DNA from: Fervidobacterium sp. UBA5837
GTDB lineage: Bacteria; Thermotogota; Thermotogae; Thermotogales; Fervidobacteriaceae
DNA: 64,000 nt
Assembly (NCBI GenBank): GCA_002432805.1
Contig: DJGV01000005.1
Location: forward strand, 4,645 to 68,644
Reading direction: 5' to 3'
A program made the translations under genes and the position numbers. Below are positions 29,287 to 38,740 of the stretch, piece by piece (position 1 is the first letter of the stretch; the number at the start of each line of letters is the position of its first letter). Under the pieces are notes generated by a model, which was not told the DNA's origin, made no database searches, and worked only from the letters and a program-made list of their open reading frames with translations.

Positions 29287-30369
29287 ATGAGTTCTTCTAC
29301 TTTTCCAAGAATGACCATAGACATTGATTTGCTGGCTTACAACGTTCAAAAAATATCACGTCTGTGCCATGAAAATGGAATTGAATTAGTAGGGGTTACA
29401 AAGTTGAGCGTTGGGAACTCACAAATTGCTAGAGTAATAAGGCAAAATGGTGCAGATAAGCTTGGTGATTCCAGACTAAAAAATATAGTCAAATTTAGTC
29501 AAGAAGGGATAGCTGGTCCTTATCAACTCGTGAGAATACCCATGTTGTCGGAATTGCCAATGGCAATCAAATATGTCGATGAATTTCTCGTTTCCATGCC
29601 ACAGGTAGTCTATGAAATCGACACGATCGCAAGGGAAGTTCAAAGGAACGTTGAAGTTATATACATGGTAGATGTCGGTGACTTGAGAGAGGGAGTATGG
29701 TTTGAGCGTGCTGTTGAAGAGATATACGAAGTGTACAAGAATCTGACTTTTATCAATTTGAAAGGTATCGGTACAAACGTAGGTTGTTACGGTGGCGTGC
29801 TTCCAACAAAAGAGAATGTAGATACACTGTTAAGCATAAAGAAAGAACTGGAAAGACTTCTTGGATATGAATTGGCAGTAAGTGGAGGAAGCACAGTTAC
29901 GTTGAAGATGCTTGAAGAGGGAAAACTTCCAAAAGGTGTTACACAATTTAGAATAGGTGAAGGCATATTTCTTGGTACGGATGCAACAGGTGATCGAGAT
30001 ATACCATACCTGAGTCAAGATACGGTGATATTGGAAGCAGAGGTCATTGAAGTAGATCAGAAGCCTTCAGTTCCCGTTGGGAATATAGGTAAAGATGCTT
30101 TTGGAAGAACACCCCATTTCGAAAACAAAGGGATGCGAAAGAGAATAATATTGGCGATAGGTGAGCAAGATGTAAAACCAGATGGTTTAAAACCGATAGA
30201 AAAAGGACTTGAAATACTTCATGCATCGAGTGACCATTTGATAATCGATACCACAAACAGCGAGAAGACATTCAGAGTTGGTGATGTAGTAAAATTCAGA
30301 ATGAACTATGGCTGTGCACTCCGCGCGTTCACAAGTCCACACGTTGAGAAAGTCATAGTTAATGGATAA
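29287..30369 (+). CDS. Alanine/ornithine racemase-family PLP-dependent enzyme
   Basis: A 360-residue predicted amino-acid racemase with the alanine racemase N-terminal TIM-barrel fold. The PLP lysine is in VGVTKLSVGN near residue 39, following IDIDLLAYNVQKI. VSGGSTVTLKML and FRIGEGIFLGTDA form the phosphate-binding end of the barrel. The length and the C-terminal beta domain fit the Orr (ornithine racemase) group, but substrate cannot be told from sequence; alanine, ornithine or lysine are candidates. The ATG follows GGAGGTGGATAC. It stands alone on the plus strand, convergent with the ygiQ gene. Confidence 0.85.
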   Translation: MSSSTFPRMTIDIDLLAYNVQKISRLCHENGIELVGVTKLSVGNSQIARVIRQNGADKLGDSRLKNIVKFSQEGIAGPYQLVRIPMLSELPMAIKYVDEFLVSMPQVVYEIDTIAREVQRNVEVIYMVDVGDLREGVWFERAVEEIYEVYKNLTFINLKGIGTNVGCYGGVLPTKENVDTLLSIKKELERLLGYELAVSGGSTVTLKMLEEGKLPKGVTQFRIGEGIFLGTDATGDRDIPYLSQDTVILEAEVIEVDQKPSVPVGNIGKDAFGRTPHFENKGMRKRIILAIGEQDVKPDGLKPIEKGLEILHASSDHLIIDTTNSEKTFRVGDVVKFRMNYGCALRAFTSPHVEKVIVNG

Positions 30370-30403
30370 TAATTGATAATAATGGATAATATGTGAGTAA
30401 TCG

Positions 30404-32116
30404 TCAATACCTTTTCAATGGCCTTTGAACAATTATGTTATCTTTGAAAATGTTTCTCATCTTTTCATGCCTTTCCACGAAGACCTCTTCTCCCGTGAAG
30501 GGGTCTTTACCTGTATGATACATCGTTGTACTGAGTGTACTTGGCGTAGGTGTAAATATCTGTACTTGTTGGGGAATATAGCCTAAGTGCTTCGCTACAA
30601 AATCTTTCAGGTAGGCATTCTCCATCTCGCCCTCACCGGGATGACCTACGATGAAATATCCGATTACGTATTTCTTCTCACCCTTTTGCCTTGCAGCTTC
30701 TTCAAACCTTCTTTTGAATTCTACGAATAATTCTGCAGATGGCTTTCTCATGAGTCTTAAAACATCTGGATGCGCATGTTCTGGTGCAAGTTTCAGTTGA
30801 CCGGATGTAAAGTCGACAATCTCACTTATTATATAGTCTTGATTGCTTGAAGACAAAATCAGATCGTGCCTGATTCCGGATTCCACGAATACGTGTTTTA
30901 CTTTAGGCACCTCTCTAATCCTTTTCAACAGCTCTATGAAATTCGCTGAATGGTCCTGCCTTTTTAAATTATTGCACACTTTTGGGAAGAGACAATATTT
31001 TGCACATTGCCCTACACTTTGCCTTACATCACATTCAGATCCATACATGTTTGCCGTTGGGCCACCAACATCTGCAATCGTTCCTCGAAATTCCGACATC
31101 TTGGTCAATCTCCGCACTTCTTCCAAGATCGACTCTTCACTCCTCGAAACGATGTGCGTAGTTTGATGATTGGAAAGTGCACAGAACGCACAGTTACCAA
31201 AACATCCTCGCACTGCTGTTATCGAGAATCTGACCGTTTCAATAGCCTTAACACTGCCTTGTGCTTCATAAAATGGATGTACTCTCCTTGTGTATGGCAG
31301 CAAATACAATTCATCAAGCTCATTTTGATTCAATGGAAATGCTGGTGGATATTGAACAACATACCTATTGTCTTGCTTTTGAATGATAACAATATCCTTA
31401 AACGGATCAGTCATGAGGGAAACATCTTTGTACATCAGACCATATGCATCCGTGTCTGTACACACCTCTTCGTAAGATGGAATGTGCAAAGACTTATTTG
31501 AGTCATTCTCGAGCCCATTCAAACTGTTCTTCCAAACAACTGTTCCCCTTATACCATCGATGGATTGGCCACTTTCCAAACGCTTGGCAATCTCCACAGT
31601 TGCCGTCTCGCCCATACCGTAGACAAGTATATCTGCCTTTGAATCGAGTAATATGGACTTGCGTACTTTGTCATTCCACCAATCGTAGTGTGCAAACCTT
31701 CTCAAACTTGCTTCTATCCCGCCTATAACCACAACAGCATCCTTGAAAGCCTGCCTAATCAAGTTCACATATTGAATAACCGCTCTATCAGGTCTTCTAT
31801 TGTTGATGCCACCAGGTGTATAATCATCTGATCTTCGCTTCTTTCTTGATGCTGTGTAATTTGCCACCATGGAATCGACGTTACCCGACGCAACTCCGAA
31901 AAACAACCTTGGTCTTCCGAGCCTTCTGATATCTTCAATGTTCATAGGCTGAGCGATGATACCTACTTTGTAACCTTTAGACTCGAGCAATCTCCCAAGC
32001 AACGCAACACCAAAAGATGGGTGATCCACGTACGCATCACCTGTCACGAATATTATATCTAGCTGCTTGATATTTGCGCCTTTCAACTCATCAAAAGTTG
32101 TCGGTAAAAAGTGCAA
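30404..32116 (-). CDS. ygiQ: YgiQ-family radical SAM protein
   Basis: A 570-residue member of the UPF0313/YgiQ radical SAM group, of unknown reaction. The N-terminal ~200 residues read as a cobalamin-binding-like Rossmann domain. The Fe-S cluster motif is CFGNCAFCALSNHQ (CxxxCxxC) in the middle, followed by an additional cysteine cluster CDVRQSVGQCAKYCLF. C-terminal residues include KLAPEHAHPDVLRLM and YFIVGHPGEGEMENA. The TTG start lies 13 bases past the glnA stop with only a weak ribosome site, so it probably depends on coupling with glnA. Confidence 0.9.
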   Translation of the reverse strand: MHFLPTTFDELKGANIKQLDIIFVTGDAYVDHPSFGVALLGRLLESKGYKVGIIAQPMNIEDIRRLGRPRLFFGVASGNVDSMVANYTASRKKRRSDDYTPGGINNRRPDRAVIQYVNLIRQAFKDAVVVIGGIEASLRRFAHYDWWNDKVRKSILLDSKADILVYGMGETATVEIAKRLESGQSIDGIRGTVVWKNSLNGLENDSNKSLHIPSYEEVCTDTDAYGLMYKDVSLMTDPFKDIVIIQKQDNRYVVQYPPAFPLNQNELDELYLLPYTRRVHPFYEAQGSVKAIETVRFSITAVRGCFGNCAFCALSNHQTTHIVSRSEESILEEVRRLTKMSEFRGTIADVGGPTANMYGSECDVRQSVGQCAKYCLFPKVCNNLKRQDHSANFIELLKRIREVPKVKHVFVESGIRHDLILSSSNQDYIISEIVDFTSGQLKLAPEHAHPDVLRLMRKPSAELFVEFKRRFEEAARQKGEKKYVIGYFIVGHPGEGEMENAYLKDFVAKHLGYIPQQVQIFTPTPSTLSTTMYHTGKDPFTGEEVFVERHEKMRNIFKDNIIVQRPLKRY

Positions 32117-32129
32117 ATTCTGGTAATTT

Positions 32130-33449
32130 TCATATGTTTTCGTACTTTCTTCTCTCCCATTCTGTAACGTTGGTTACATATTCCCACCATTCACGTTCCT
32201 TAAGCATCATGAACTTTTCCATTATTTGCTCTCCTAATACACTTCTCACAAGTTCACTTTTCTCAGCTTCTACGAGTGCCTCTTTCAAATTGGCAGGCAA
32301 TTTTTTGATGCCCCTTTGTTGCTTTTCGCTCTCACTCATGCGGTATATATTCTCACCAACAGGAGTTGGTGGATCTATCTTTTTCTCTATTCCATCGAGT
32401 CCCGCTGCAATCATAACGGCAAATGCAAGATAAGGGTTACAAGACGGATCAGGTGCTCTGTACTCTAACCTTGTTGAATTTGCCCTCGCCTTTGGTACTC
32501 TGATGAGTGCTGTTCTATTTCCCTTGCTCCAAGCGATATTCACAGGTGCTTCGTAACCTGGCACAAGCCTCTTGTAACTATTTACTGTTGGATTTGTTAT
32601 TGCTGTGAGCTCTCTTGCATGAGTAATCAGACCACCGATAAACCACTTCATAACCTGAGATATGCCGTCTGGTGCGTCTGGATCATAGAACGCATTTCTA
32701 CCATCGAACGTGAAAAGACTCATGTGCACATGCATACCACTCCCATTGATACCAAAAAATGGTTTTGGCATGAACGTAGCATAGAGGTTATTCCTGATAG
32801 CCAACGTCTTTATAACCAGCTTTACAGTCTGCACATTATCCGCAGATGTAACTGGTTCTGCGTATCGAAAATCTACCTCGTGTTGAGATGGTGCAACTTC
32901 ATGGTGAGTAGTCTCTACATCTATACCCATTTCTTCAAGGTGTACTGAAACTTCCGTCCTCATGTGCTCTGCAATATCAACAGGCAACAAATCAAAATAA
33001 CTACCATTATCCAAAAACTCAAAGATAGGTCTTCCATCTTTTTTTGGCAATATGAAGAACTCGACTTCTGGGCCTGCATACGGTATAAACCCTAAAGTCC
33101 TTGCCTTATCTTGAACCGACTTTATAACAAACCTTGGATCTCCTGCAAATGGTGTATTGTAATCTTCGTACACATCGCAGATAATCCTTGCACTTCTATA
33201 ACCTTCGAAAGTCCACGGAAGCATTGCCAAGGTACGTAGATCCGGCTTCAAGTACATATCAGATTCATGTTGCCTCGCAAAACCTTCCACAGAAGAGCCA
33301 TCGAACATCACGCCATTTTCCAAAAGATTATCCGCCTCATCGGCTGGTATTTCGATGTTCTTCATCGTTCCGTTAATGTCAGTAAATTGGAGCCTTATGA
33401 ATTTGACCTTGTTGTCCTTTAAAAAAGTAAAAAGCTGCTCCTTATCCAT
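32130..33449 (-). CDS. glnA: Glutamine synthetase, type I
   Basis: ATP-dependent ligation of ammonia to glutamate, the main ammonium assimilation step. The 439-residue length fits the shorter GSI-alpha class. Visible motifs: DGSSVEGF (Asp50-region loop), GPEVEFFILP and HEVAPSQHEVDFRYA (metal ligands), NGSGMHVHMS (ATP region), NPTVNSYKRLVPGYEAPV and RIEYRAPDPS-like RLEYRAPDPSCNPYLA (glutamate binding). The ATG at 33449 has GGGGGGGAGTG upstream. It is divergent from feoA, and no glnB or glnR gene lies nearby. Confidence 0.97.
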   Translation of the reverse strand: MDKEQLFTFLKDNKVKFIRLQFTDINGTMKNIEIPADEADNLLENGVMFDGSSVEGFARQHESDMYLKPDLRTLAMLPWTFEGYRSARIICDVYEDYNTPFAGDPRFVIKSVQDKARTLGFIPYAGPEVEFFILPKKDGRPIFEFLDNGSYFDLLPVDIAEHMRTEVSVHLEEMGIDVETTHHEVAPSQHEVDFRYAEPVTSADNVQTVKLVIKTLAIRNNLYATFMPKPFFGINGSGMHVHMSLFTFDGRNAFYDPDAPDGISQVMKWFIGGLITHARELTAITNPTVNSYKRLVPGYEAPVNIAWSKGNRTALIRVPKARANSTRLEYRAPDPSCNPYLAFAVMIAAGLDGIEKKIDPPTPVGENIYRMSESEKQQRGIKKLPANLKEALVEAEKSELVRSVLGEQIMEKFMMLKEREWWEYVTNVTEWERRKYENI

Positions 33450-33619
33450 ATGCACTCCCCCCCTTATGAAAAGTCAGCATATCTACAATTTCGTGAGTAA
33501 ACACATTAAATAGAGCAATTTTTCAATATATCAATACTTTATTACCAGAATTCGCACTTGTCAAGTAAAAATCAGAAATGTTCAACTACTCTAAGTTGCT
33601 AATAATTTCACAAGTATCG

Positions 33620-33647
33620 TTGACTTTTTGCACATCTGAAGTATAAT
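33620..33647 (+). promoter_or_regulatory. Promoter for the feoA-feoB operon
   Basis: TTGACT at 33620-33625 and TATAAT at 33642-33647 with a 16-base spacer, about 70 bases before the feoA start. The boxes match the sigma-70 consensus closely. I could not identify a Fur-like operator with confidence. Confidence 0.7.
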
Positions 33648-33715
33648 TGTTGTGTAATTGCGATTGAGTCTCAATAGCAAAGAAGTCGAGAATATTTTTT
33701 GGGAGATGATGGCAC

Positions 33716-34183
33716 TTGAAATTATCTGAAGCACCTATTGGAGCACAAGTTGAAGTCTTACATATTGAAGAGTCAGATATAACTCCACGGTTGAGAGGCA
33801 TCGGCGTGTTGCCTGGTATCAAGATAGAAGTCTTGAAAAGTGCACCTATGGGCGATCCGAGGATGTATCGAGTTTTCAATAAAGTGATCTCGCTTCGAAG
33901 TTCTGAAGCAGAGCTTATAGAAGTTCAAACCTCAGAAGACTCTCCTCTCCCACTGACTTTCGTTAGTCCTGGAAAGTATAGAGTCGAACACATTGAATGT
34001 GGAAGAATTGCGTGGATGAATCTTTCTAGACTCGGAATAATTGAAGGAGCAATTGTACAACTTCTCGACGATAGAAGAGTGAAAACTGCAAATGGTGTTT
34101 ACGATGTGGGATTTGGCAAGTTGAGAAAAATCTACGTGATACCATGCAAGCAAGAGTGTAATCATGAAATTAAGAATGCTTGA
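33716..34183 (+). CDS. feoA: FeoA protein with two FeoA (SH3-like) domains
   Basis: A 155-residue accessory protein of ferrous iron uptake. Usual FeoA proteins are about 75 residues with one SH3-like domain. Here two tandem domains are visible: residues 1-70 (MKLSEAPIGAQVEV, LRGIGVLPGIKIEVLKSAP) and about 80-145 (GKYRVEHIECGRIAWMNLSRLGIIEGAIVQLL). The tail has Cys and His residues (PCKQECNH) that might bind metal. The TTG start follows GGGAGATGATGGCAC; the ATG ATG inside that run is out of frame and stops quickly. feoB begins about 57 bases downstream. Confidence 0.85.
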   Translation: MKLSEAPIGAQVEVLHIEESDITPRLRGIGVLPGIKIEVLKSAPMGDPRMYRVFNKVISLRSSEAELIEVQTSEDSPLPLTFVSPGKYRVEHIECGRIAWMNLSRLGIIEGAIVQLLDDRRVKTANGVYDVGFGKLRKIYVIPCKQECNHEIKNA

Positions 34184-34240
34184 TGATTCCTGGATTGGAT
34201 AAGTCGGCGATAGTGACCTTACAAAAAGCTGAATTGGTAG

Positions 34241-36154
34241 GTGAATAGATTGGTCATCACAGTTGGACTCATTGGAAATCCGAATGTTGGCAAGACAAGT
34301 CTTTTCAACAAATTGGTAGGTGCAAGGCAGTATGTAGCAAATTGGCCAGGTGTCACTGTAACAAGGGTCGAGGGAGCAACAAGTTATAAAGAGCAGACGT
34401 TGCATTTCATAGATCTACCCGGATTATATACCCTATCTGCCACTTCGTTAGATGAGAAAGTAACTCGAGATTTTCTGCTCTATTCCCCACCAAACGTAAC
34501 CATCGTAGTAATCGATAGTATGAGTCCAGAGCAAGGTATGTATCTATTGTTGGAAACGTTGGAATTGAATTTGAATGTCATAGCGGTTTTCAATGCAATT
34601 GATGAAGCTAAGAAGAATAGCATAAAATTTGACAAGAGTTCTCTGGAGTCATATCTTCGTGTACCTATCGTACTTACATCGGCTCATACTGGAGAAGGCA
34701 TAACGGAGTTGATGGAGACGATCTTGGCAACGTTTAGAAAACCAAACAGGCCGAAACTCCTCGACTATGGTCCAGAAATAGAAAGCAAAGTGGCAGAATT
34801 CGAACAGTATTTCGAAGATAAATACAACAAGAGATTTCTATCACTCAAGCTCGTAGAGGGCGACAAATTTGCCATGGAACTTCTTAAGAAAGATGTGGAA
34901 CCTACATCGGTACTTCCAAGTAACATGTCGGATTTGGCCATCAAAATTGCGAAACGACGATACGAGTACGTCATGAACGTACTAAATAGGGCGATGAGCA
35001 AGAGTGAGAGCGCAATAACTTCGATGGAAGCGATAGACCACGTCTTTACTCACAAGTACATAGGCATTCCCATATTCTTTGCACTCATGTATCTTGCGTT
35101 CAATTTCACATTCAAGGCATCAGAACCACTTGTAGGACTAATAGAGGTAGGATTTCAAAAGCTGACGGATTTGATCGGGAGTAACAGTATATTTACCTCA
35201 CTCATTTCTCAAGGAATCATAAACGGTGTTGGCAGTGTCATTTCTTTTATCCCAAGCATATTTGCACTCTTTTTTGCACTTGGCATCATGGAAGAAAGTG
35301 GATATCTCCCGCGCATTGCATTCTTGATGGACAGGGCAATGTACAGTCTGAAACTCACCGGTCGTTCTTTCATGACACTATTACTTGGATTTGGTTGTAA
35401 CGTTAGCAGTGTGATGGCTGCACGTGGATTAACCGACGAACGTGAAAGGGTAACAACGATACTAGTATCTCCGTTCGTGAGTTGTAGTGCTAGGATACCT
35501 GTCTATCTCATGATCATAGGAATCGCATTCCCAAATCACAGGGCAGAGGCATTCTTTGTCATGTACCTTTTGAGCATTGCTTTGACTGCACTATCGGCGA
35601 GAATCATAAACAAGATTGTCATGAAGGGCGAATCGATTCCACTTGTGATGGAACTTCCAAGGTACAGATTTCCAAGTTTAAGTAATGTAGCGACATACAT
35701 GTGGAACAGAGGAAAGCATTTCCTGCAAAAGGCAGGTACGATAATTCTTGTAGCTAGCGTCATCGTTTGGGTGCTGATCTATTTTCCTGATCCAACGAAC
35801 ATTGAAAACAGTTTTGCTGCCATGATCGGTAAAGGATTACAATTCATTTTCGCACCACTTGGATTTCAATGGCAAACAGTATCAGCATTAATATTTGGTA
35901 GTGTGGCTAAGGAAATCATCGTTTCTTCGTTTGCACAGTTCTATGGTGGAGTTGGCAATATCGTTCTTGATCCAGTCACAGCTAGTGCATTGATGGTATT
36001 CATACTCGGTTACATCCCCTGTTTTGCAACGCTTGCCGCAATTAAGAGTGAGACCAACAGTTTGAAATATCCAATAATCTCGGTTGTCTACAGCTTGTCA
36101 ATATCGTATATCCTTGCATTCTTAGTATCGATCATTGGAAGGGTGATTGTATGA
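34241..36154 (+). CDS. feoB: Ferrous iron transport protein B
   Basis: GTP-dependent inner-membrane Fe(II) transporter. The 637-residue protein has an N-terminal G domain with GNPNVGKTSLFN (G1), FIDLPGLYTL (G3) and VFNAIDEAKK (G4), a helical linker, and a membrane domain with the two gate motifs (GFGCNVSSVMAARGL and SPFVSCSARIPVY, each with the conserved Cys). The start is GTG 34241, or TTG 34250, which has AGGTGA at better spacing. It overlaps the next small membrane-protein gene by four bases. Confidence 0.95.
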   Translation: MNRLVITVGLIGNPNVGKTSLFNKLVGARQYVANWPGVTVTRVEGATSYKEQTLHFIDLPGLYTLSATSLDEKVTRDFLLYSPPNVTIVVIDSMSPEQGMYLLLETLELNLNVIAVFNAIDEAKKNSIKFDKSSLESYLRVPIVLTSAHTGEGITELMETILATFRKPNRPKLLDYGPEIESKVAEFEQYFEDKYNKRFLSLKLVEGDKFAMELLKKDVEPTSVLPSNMSDLAIKIAKRRYEYVMNVLNRAMSKSESAITSMEAIDHVFTHKYIGIPIFFALMYLAFNFTFKASEPLVGLIEVGFQKLTDLIGSNSIFTSLISQGIINGVGSVISFIPSIFALFFALGIMEESGYLPRIAFLMDRAMYSLKLTGRSFMTLLLGFGCNVSSVMAARGLTDERERVTTILVSPFVSCSARIPVYLMIIGIAFPNHRAEAFFVMYLLSIALTALSARIINKIVMKGESIPLVMELPRYRFPSLSNVATYMWNRGKHFLQKAGTIILVASVIVWVLIYFPDPTNIENSFAAMIGKGLQFIFAPLGFQWQTVSALIFGSVAKEIIVSSFAQFYGGVGNIVLDPVTASALMVFILGYIPCFATLAAIKSETNSLKYPIISVVYSLSISYILAFLVSIIGRVIV

Positions 36155-36537
36155 AATCTGCAGCTATACAACTATGGATAATGTTAATTGCTTCGTTACT
36201 AGTGGGTACTTGTTACATATTTCAAGGTGATTTGATCTTCGGTATCATAATACTCGTCTTTTCAATGGTGTTCTTACTCGGTTTCAGAGAATTTGGAAAG
36301 CCATCTTATTCATACAGAATAGCGCACATATACGTTGGCAGCATACTCATAGCCATAACTTCTGGTTATATCCTTGCATCATTCCTCTTCTCACTCGTTA
36401 ATTTGATAATAGGTGAGGAGATAATGGATTTGAAGATTTCAGATATATTACTGATGCTTTTGGGGGTATACAGTTCATACAATATATATCGACTGAGAAA
36501 AAATGCGATAAGGCCTGAAAAGAAAGACATTGAATGA
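36151..36537 (+). CDS. Small membrane protein coupled to feoB
   Basis: A 128-residue hydrophobic protein of unknown family with about four membrane segments (roughly residues 5-25, 26-45, 58-85 and 98-112) and a charged C-terminal tail (RKNAIRPEKKDIE). Its ATG overlaps the feoB stop (ATGA), so it is translated with feoB and may be an accessory subunit of iron uptake, in the position where other bacteria have FeoC. It shows no FeoC-like winged helix and no cysteines suitable for a cluster. Confidence 0.65.
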   Translation: MKSAAIQLWIMLIASLLVGTCYIFQGDLIFGIIILVFSMVFLLGFREFGKPSYSYRIAHIYVGSILIAITSGYILASFLFSLVNLIIGEEIMDLKISDILLMLLGVYSSYNIYRLRKNAIRPEKKDIE

Positions 36538-36559
36538 CGAATGGACGATACGAGTCTTG

Positions 36560-36588
36560 TTGCCAAATCGACTTGAGCATAGTATAAT
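36560..36588 (+). promoter_or_regulatory. Promoter upstream of the cobalamin riboswitch
   Basis: TTGCCA at 36560-36565 and TATAAT at 36583-36588 with a 17-base spacer. Transcription would start just before the riboswitch aptamer. Confidence 0.65.
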
Positions 36589-36600
36589 AAATCTGAAAAG

Positions 36601-36762
36601 AGAAAAATAATACCTCCCCTTACATGATGCAGGGAAGACCGGTGAGAATCCGGCACGGGGCCGCCACCGTAATCGGGAACGAAACTCACAATATGCCACT
36701 GGCTAATAGCTGGGAAGGTGTGAGGAGTAGGATGATCCGAAAGTCGGGAGACCTATCATGCA
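36601..36762 (+). ncRNA. Cobalamin (B12) riboswitch
   Basis: Class hallmarks are visible: AGGGAAGACCGGTGAGAATC followed by CGGCACGGGGCCGCCACCGTAA (P3-P4 core), GCCACTGGCTAATAGCTGGGAAGG (P5/L5 and P6), and the B12 box AAGTCGGGAGACCTATCATG near 36741-36760. It lies directly upstream of the B12-type substrate-binding protein and permease genes. By family precedent, adenosyl- or hydroxocobalamin binding would switch expression off. Confidence 0.93.
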
Positions 36763-36773
36763 ATGGGAAGGTT

Positions 36774-36813
36774 GCCATCCACCACGATCCTGGGGATGGC
36801 CGTAAATTTTTGT
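36774..36813 (+). terminator. Likely riboswitch expression platform hairpin
   Basis: GCCATCC (36774-36780) and GGATGGC (36794-36800) form a 7-bp stem with a 13-base loop, followed after six bases by TTTTTG and then the btuF ribosome binding site GGAGGGG. It looks like a weak terminator or a hairpin that controls access to the start; which applies cannot be decided by eye. Confidence 0.5.
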
Positions 36814-36832
36814 ATAGAGGAGGGGATTTTGT

Positions 36833-37741
36833 ATGGTAAAGTTTGAAAAAAGCGGCAGGATTCGTAAGTTAACGTTACTCTTTTTGATTGTTCTCACGGT
36901 TTTATCTTTTGGTATAACGGTGGTAGACGATGCAGGGCGAATTGTAAATATCTCCGTAGCACCAAGAAGGGTAGTCAGTGCTGCACCAACTGCTACAAGA
37001 TATCTTCAAGCACTTGGATTGGAGAACAGAATCATTGGTGTAACGGAGTGGGACAACTACAAGAAAGCAGAGAATATCGGCAACTTAGTACCTCTTAACG
37101 TTGAGAAGATATACTCACTCAAACCAGATTTGGTGATAGTATTTGGTGGATTCCAACTACCAGAAGTTGAGAAACTCGAGAAGGCAAATCTCAACAGTTA
37201 CGTACTAAATCCAACTACGCTGAACGATATTATAAAAGCAGTTGGGCAGCTCGGAGCCATTTTCAACGTAAAGACAAAATCAGATACGTTGGTAAAAGAC
37301 CTTACAAAGCAAATGACCGATACGGGTATAAAGACTTCGAAGATTGCTCTGGATAAGAGGCCAAAGGTATTCTACACAGCTACAGTGCCGGATGCAAGTG
37401 CAAAAGAGTTGTGGACCGCTGGTGCAGGCTCATATTTGAATGATTTAATTGCAATAGCAGGCGGAAGGAACATCGCCGGACAATACACAGGTAACAATGG
37501 GTGGTTACCTGTAAACTGGGAATGGCTTGTCCAACAAGACCCTGACATAATCATTGTAGGTTCGTACGGTGACGAAAAAGCTACTTTGCAGGCAGTACGT
37601 GACCACGCTATCATGAAGAATTTGAGGGCTGTTAAGAATAACAAAATATTCGTAGTGGACGGTGATGAGATAAGCCAGGTTGCACCACAGACATTCAAGT
37701 ATCTTGACATATTCTACAACTTTTTCTACGGAGGAAAATAG
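36833..37741 (+). CDS. btuF: Periplasmic cobalamin-type ABC substrate-binding protein (BtuF-like)
   Basis: A 302-residue exported binding protein of the class III (BtuF/FhuD) fold. A signal sequence (LTLLFLIVLTVLSFGITV) is followed by VVDDAGRIVNISVAPRRVVSAAPTATRYLQ, GVTEWDNY, IYSLKPDLVIVFGG and, at the end, NNKIFVVDGDEISQVAPQ. Placement under a B12 riboswitch makes cobalamin or a precursor the probable ligand. It starts at ATG with GAGGAGGGG upstream. The permease gene starts right at its stop codon. Confidence 0.87.
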   Translation: MVKFEKSGRIRKLTLLFLIVLTVLSFGITVVDDAGRIVNISVAPRRVVSAAPTATRYLQALGLENRIIGVTEWDNYKKAENIGNLVPLNVEKIYSLKPDLVIVFGGFQLPEVEKLEKANLNSYVLNPTTLNDIIKAVGQLGAIFNVKTKSDTLVKDLTKQMTDTGIKTSKIALDKRPKVFYTATVPDASAKELWTAGAGSYLNDLIAIAGGRNIAGQYTGNNGWLPVNWEWLVQQDPDIIIVGSYGDEKATLQAVRDHAIMKNLRAVKNNKIFVVDGDEISQVAPQTFKYLDIFYNFFYGGK

Positions 37742-38740
37742 TTGAAGAAGTTCTTTAGTCTCCTAATCACAACAGGGAGAATATCTCTCCCTGTTGTTTT
37801 CGTTGTAGTTTTTTTCATAAATCTTTCGATAGGTATTGTAAACGTAAGTCCGTGGAAAATGTTTGAACTCTTGTTTCAAGATTCAACTGAAAAGTTCATG
37901 ATTTGGAATTTGAGGTTTCCGCGTGTACTGATGTCAACCCTCACGGGAATGGCATTGGGATTAGTTGGGAACATATTTCAAGCGATCATGAAAAATCCGC
38001 TCGTAGACCCTTATCTTATTGGCACATCTGCTGGTGCGAGTTTCGGTGCGCTGCTCGGAATATACTTCTTGGTCAATTCAATCACATTTGTCAGTGTGCC
38101 GGTTCTAAGCTTCACATTTGCAATCATCGCATCATTACTTACTGTAATACTTGCAAGAAGAAATGGTATCATTCCAGTCGTACATTTGGTACTCAGTGGT
38201 GTGCTGGTGAATACGCTATTTTCCTCAGCGAGCATGTTACTTTTGAACCTTGCAAATAGAACACTCGTCAATGGGAACGTATGGTTATTTGGAACATTCT
38301 CAGGCATAACGTTGAAAGACATCCCACTTCCTGCCATCTCACTAATCATACTCGTAATCTCTGCATTTCTATTCAGTTCCAAATTGGACGTAATGACGTT
38401 GGGCGAGAAGGAAGCAAAGAGTTTGGGAGTAAATGTAGAAGGCCTAAAGTGGTTCTTTTACCTTCTTGGCGCATTCACCACTGCAGCATTTGTATCGAAA
38501 ACCGGAATCATAGGCTTTGTCGGATTGGTTGTTCCACACATGGCGAGAATGCTCGCAGGACCAAAGCACAGAAACAACATCGCAGCAACACTACTCATAG
38601 GTGGTATACTCCTATCTGTATGTGACACACTTGCAAGAACACTCCTCAATCCCATCGAGATCCCCGTCGGTATAATCACTTCTTTCATAGGTGCACCATT
38701 CATGTTCATCTTAATGAAAATGCAAGACTCTCCCAAATAA
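37742..38740 (+). CDS. btuC: Cobalamin-type ABC permease (BtuC/FecCD family)
   Basis: A 332-residue inner-membrane permease with about ten hydrophobic segments. Family marks include WNLRFPRVLMSTLTGMALGL and NPLVDPYLIGTSAGASFGA near the N-terminus, WLFGTFSG in the middle, and GFVGLVVPHMAR followed by GPKHR (cytoplasmic coupling helix region) near residue 270. The TTG start follows the btuF stop with GGAGG upstream. Uptake needs a BtuD ATPase, but none follows: the next gene is an unrelated lipoprotein about 400 bases away. The ATPase is presumably encoded elsewhere or shared. Confidence 0.9.
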   Translation: MKKFFSLLITTGRISLPVVFVVVFFINLSIGIVNVSPWKMFELLFQDSTEKFMIWNLRFPRVLMSTLTGMALGLVGNIFQAIMKNPLVDPYLIGTSAGASFGALLGIYFLVNSITFVSVPVLSFTFAIIASLLTVILARRNGIIPVVHLVLSGVLVNTLFSSASMLLLNLANRTLVNGNVWLFGTFSGITLKDIPLPAISLIILVISAFLFSSKLDVMTLGEKEAKSLGVNVEGLKWFFYLLGAFTTAAFVSKTGIIGFVGLVVPHMARMLAGPKHRNNIAATLLIGGILLSVCDTLARTLLNPIEIPVGIITSFIGAPFMFILMKMQDSPK

